A stretch of DNA of 5,664 nucleotides from Actinomycetota bacterium. GTDB taxonomy: Bacteria; Actinomycetota; Acidimicrobiia; Acidimicrobiales; GCA-2861595. The stretch covers positions 1 through 5,664 of the forward strand of contig JADDQT010000144.1 in NCBI GenBank assembly GCA_016781225.1, written 5' to 3'. The notes under the pieces were generated by a model. The model worked only from the letters and a program-made list of their open reading frames with translations. It ran no database searches and was not told where the DNA came from. A program made the position numbers and the translations under genes. Below are positions 4,063 through 5,664 of the stretch, one piece after another. How positions within the stretch are numbered: the stretch's first letter is position 1; each line of letters starts with the position of its first letter.

Positions 4063-5664
4063 GGTTGGCGGCGGCGGCTACGCCGGCCTGGCCGATGCTG
4101 ATGCCGCCGTCGTTGGGCGGCACCCTCCGATGTACCAGCACGGCCAAGCCGGAGTCCTCGAGCTCACGCCGCACCACCGAGGTCAGCCGAGCGTTCTGGA
4201 ACACACCCCCCGACAGCGCCACCGTGTCCAGCCCCGCCTCGCCGGCCAGCTCGGCGGCGGCCACGGCGACGCCACGGCCCAGACCGTCGTGGAACCGGGC
4301 TGAGATGAGCGGAGGTGGGTCACCGGCGTCTCGCTCGGCCAACACTCGGCCCAGGATGGGGGAGGGGTCCAGGACCAGCCCGTCGGCGCCCCGGGTGACG
4401 GCCAACTCGTAGCCGGTGCAGTGCGACAGCGGCACGCCCGCGGCGCAGGCCTCGAGCTCGATGGCCGCCTGGGCCTCGTAGCTCACGCGCGATCGCAGGC
4501 CCAAGAGGGCGGCGACGGCATCGAACAACCGGCCCGCGCTGCTCGTGACGGGGGTGTTGGCGTGGCGGGAAAGAGCCAGGACCGCAGGCCAACGCTCGTC
4601 CACTTGCTCGCCGTATCGCTCGGCGACCTCTTCGCCCAGTGCTGCCGCCGCCCACACGAGCGCCATCCGCCACGGCTCTCGCACGGCCTGGTTGCCACCG
4701 GGCAGGGCCACCGATCGCAGGTGGCCGACCCGGCGGTACCCGGTGAGATCGGCCACGAGGAGCTCGCCGCCCCACAGCGTCCCGTCGGTGCCCATGCCCA
4801 GGCCGTCGAATGCCACCCCCAGCACCGGCTCGGTCCGCCGGTGCTCGACGAGGCAGGAGACGATGTGGGCGTGATGGTGTTGTACGGCGAGGCTTGGCAG
4901 GTCCAGCTCCATGGCGAACTTGGTCGAGAGGTACTCGGGGTGGAGGTCATGGGCCACCAGGTCCGGTTCCACGCCGGCCAGGTGGGAAAGGTGGCCCACG
5001 GCCTGAAGGAAGGAGCGGTAGGCGGGCAGGTGTTCGAGGTCACCGATGTGGTGGCTCGCCACCAGGGTCGCCCCCTTGACCACCGCCACCGTGTTCTTGA
5101 GCTCGGCTCCGACGGTGAGGAGCTGGCGGCTGGTCGGAACCGGCAGGGCGATGGGCTCGGGGGCGTACCCCCGCGAGCGGCGCACCATCTGCGTCTCCCC
5201 GACTTCCGGTCCTCGAAACGACACGGTTTCCGTGTCGTCTTGCTGACCAGAAGCTCCGGGTGGGGGGGAGGTCAGGGCCCGCACCACCGAGTCGTCACAA
5301 CGGATGTGGATGGGACGGTCGTGGGTGAGCACGGCGTCAACCAAGGGGCCGAGGCGTTCCAGGGCGTCGGTGTCGTCGTGGGCGATGGGTTCGTCCGACA
5401 GATTGCCGCTGGTCATCACCAAGGGCCTGCGCACGGTCGCCATGAGCAGGTGGTGGAGCGGCGTGTAGGGGAGCATCAGCCCCAGCTCCGGGAGCCCCGG
5501 CGCCACTCCTCCTGCCACTGCTGCATCCGCTAGACGGGGCGCGAGGACGATAGGTCGTCGGGCCGAGGCCAGCTCTGCCTCGGCCGCGGGGGTGAGCCGG
5601 CAGAGGCGGCGGGCCTGCTCGAGGTCGGCGACCATGACGGCAAAGGGCTTGTCGTCGCGCGCCT
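4055..5664 (-). CDS. hypF: HypF carbamoyltransferase (5' end outside window)
   Basis: The visible 535 residues are the C-terminal part of HypF, which uses carbamoyl phosphate and ATP to thiocarbamoylate the C-terminal cysteine of HypE, the first step of cyanide-ligand synthesis for [NiFe]-hydrogenases. The frame runs off the window at 5664 with DDKPFAVM, a typical entry to the YrdC-like domain, so the Met codon at 5635 is internal. The acylphosphatase and zinc-finger regions of the roughly 750-aa protein must lie beyond. Numbering from that Met: YrdC-like motifs TSGNLSDEPIAHDD (75-88) and HDRPIHIRCDDSVVR (105-119); Kae1-like motifs VGAELKNTVAVVKG (175-188), SHHIGDLEHL (194-203), metal-site HHHAH (253-257), AFDGLGMGTDGTLWGGE (275-291), SSAGRLFDAVAALLGL (365-380), SYEAQAAIELE (385-395), LSGGVFQNARL (474-484) and PPNDGGISIGQAG (506-518). 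About 25 extra residues between SVVR and RRSRGY coincide with a long palindrome. A hyp operon probably continues to the right. Confidence 0.95.
   Translation of the reverse strand, partial: ARDDKPFAVMVADLEQARRLCRLTPAAEAELASARRPIVLAPRLADAAVAGGVAPGLPELGLMLPYTPLHHLLMATVRRPLVMTSGNLSDEPIAHDDTDALERLGPLVDAVLTHDRPIHIRCDDSVVRALTSPPPGASGQQDDTETVSFRGPEVGETQMVRRSRGYAPEPIALPVPTSRQLLTVGAELKNTVAVVKGATLVASHHIGDLEHLPAYRSFLQAVGHLSHLAGVEPDLVAHDLHPEYLSTKFAMELDLPSLAVQHHHAHIVSCLVEHRRTEPVLGVAFDGLGMGTDGTLWGGELLVADLTGYRRVGHLRSVALPGGNQAVREPWRMALVWAAAALGEEVAERYGEQVDERWPAVLALSRHANTPVTSSAGRLFDAVAALLGLRSRVSYEAQAAIELEACAAGVPLSHCTGYELAVTRGADGLVLDPSPILGRVLAERDAGDPPPLISARFHDGLGRGVAVAAAELAGEAGLDTVALSGGVFQNARLTSVVRRELEDSGLAVLVHRRVPPNDGGISIGQAGVAAAANPA
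5203..5253. repeat. 51-bp quasi-palindrome inside the hypF linker insertion
   Basis: All arms share one centre at 5228. The inner part is perfect: ACGACACGG (5218-5226), loop TTT, CCGTGTCGT (5230-5238). After a mostly mismatched 6+6 nt region, the outer arms CTTCCGGTC (5203-5211) and GACCAGAAG (5245-5253) pair at eight of nine positions, with the ninth a G-T wobble in the mRNA. Farther out, CTCCCC (5195-5200) matches GGGGAG (5265-5270), with a 10-nt asymmetry. The element is translated in frame as part of a hydrophilic segment of HypF. It resembles in concept the palindromic elements that insert into Rickettsia genes, though no sequence relation is claimed. Confidence 0.75.

Noticed and set aside
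4421..5533. A 370-codon plus-strand open frame antisense to hypF.
   Set aside because: The opposite frame contains every expected HypF motif over its full length, while this one has none and no ribosome site.

Overview
This is a high-GC (about two thirds G+C) bacterial chromosomal segment. GTG and TTG starts, a possible leaderless divergent promoter, an Mrp ATPase of the actinobacterial type without the C-terminal CxxC, and a SufR-like winged-helix regulator all suggest an actinobacterium, possibly from the Acidimicrobiia. The lineage is an inference from family resemblance, not from a marker gene.

Layout from left to right. (1) Minus strand, 14-1827: a two-gene operon. A SufR/ArsR-type regulator with a CX12C motif is followed, with a 4-nt TTGA overlap, by a secreted lipoprotein of the PQQ-dependent glucose/sorbosone dehydrogenase family. 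(2) 1828-1845: an 18-nt divergent control region. Two overlapping -10-like hexamers sit in a short palindrome, placed so that both outward transcripts could begin at or next to GTG start codons. (3) Plus strand, 1846-3039: mrp, a DUF59/MIP18 domain followed by a deviant Walker A P-loop ATPase of the Fe-S carrier family. (4) 3040-3290: an intergenic region with several inverted repeats that could form a structured leader, ending in a strong Shine-Dalgarno sequence. (5) Plus strand, 3291-4046: a YdhR-like (ABM-fold) domain with a striking tail made of nine prolines, a purely acidic block with a recent 36-bp tandem duplication, and a purely basic Lys/Ala/Val block resembling histone H1 or HupB tails. 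(6) Minus strand, 4055 to the right edge: most of hypF, the carbamoyltransferase that starts cyanide-ligand synthesis for [NiFe]-hydrogenases. It converges on gene 5 with 8 nt between stop codons. Its 5' part (acylphosphatase and zinc-finger regions) lies beyond the window.

How the genes may work together: the regulator probably controls mrp and its own operon through the shared region, which would couple sensing of Fe-S status or redox to an Fe-S assembly or carrier ATPase. The PQQ-type dehydrogenase is likely co-transcribed with the regulator, but its link to Fe-S metabolism is unclear. HypF belongs to hydrogenase maturation and is probably part of a hyp cluster to the right.

The most unusual signals are the polyampholyte tail on the YdhR-like protein, a long quasi-palindrome sitting exactly in an in-frame extra segment of HypF, and the very compact divergent promoter. 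Nothing here is a CRISPR array, transposon, tRNA or rRNA.
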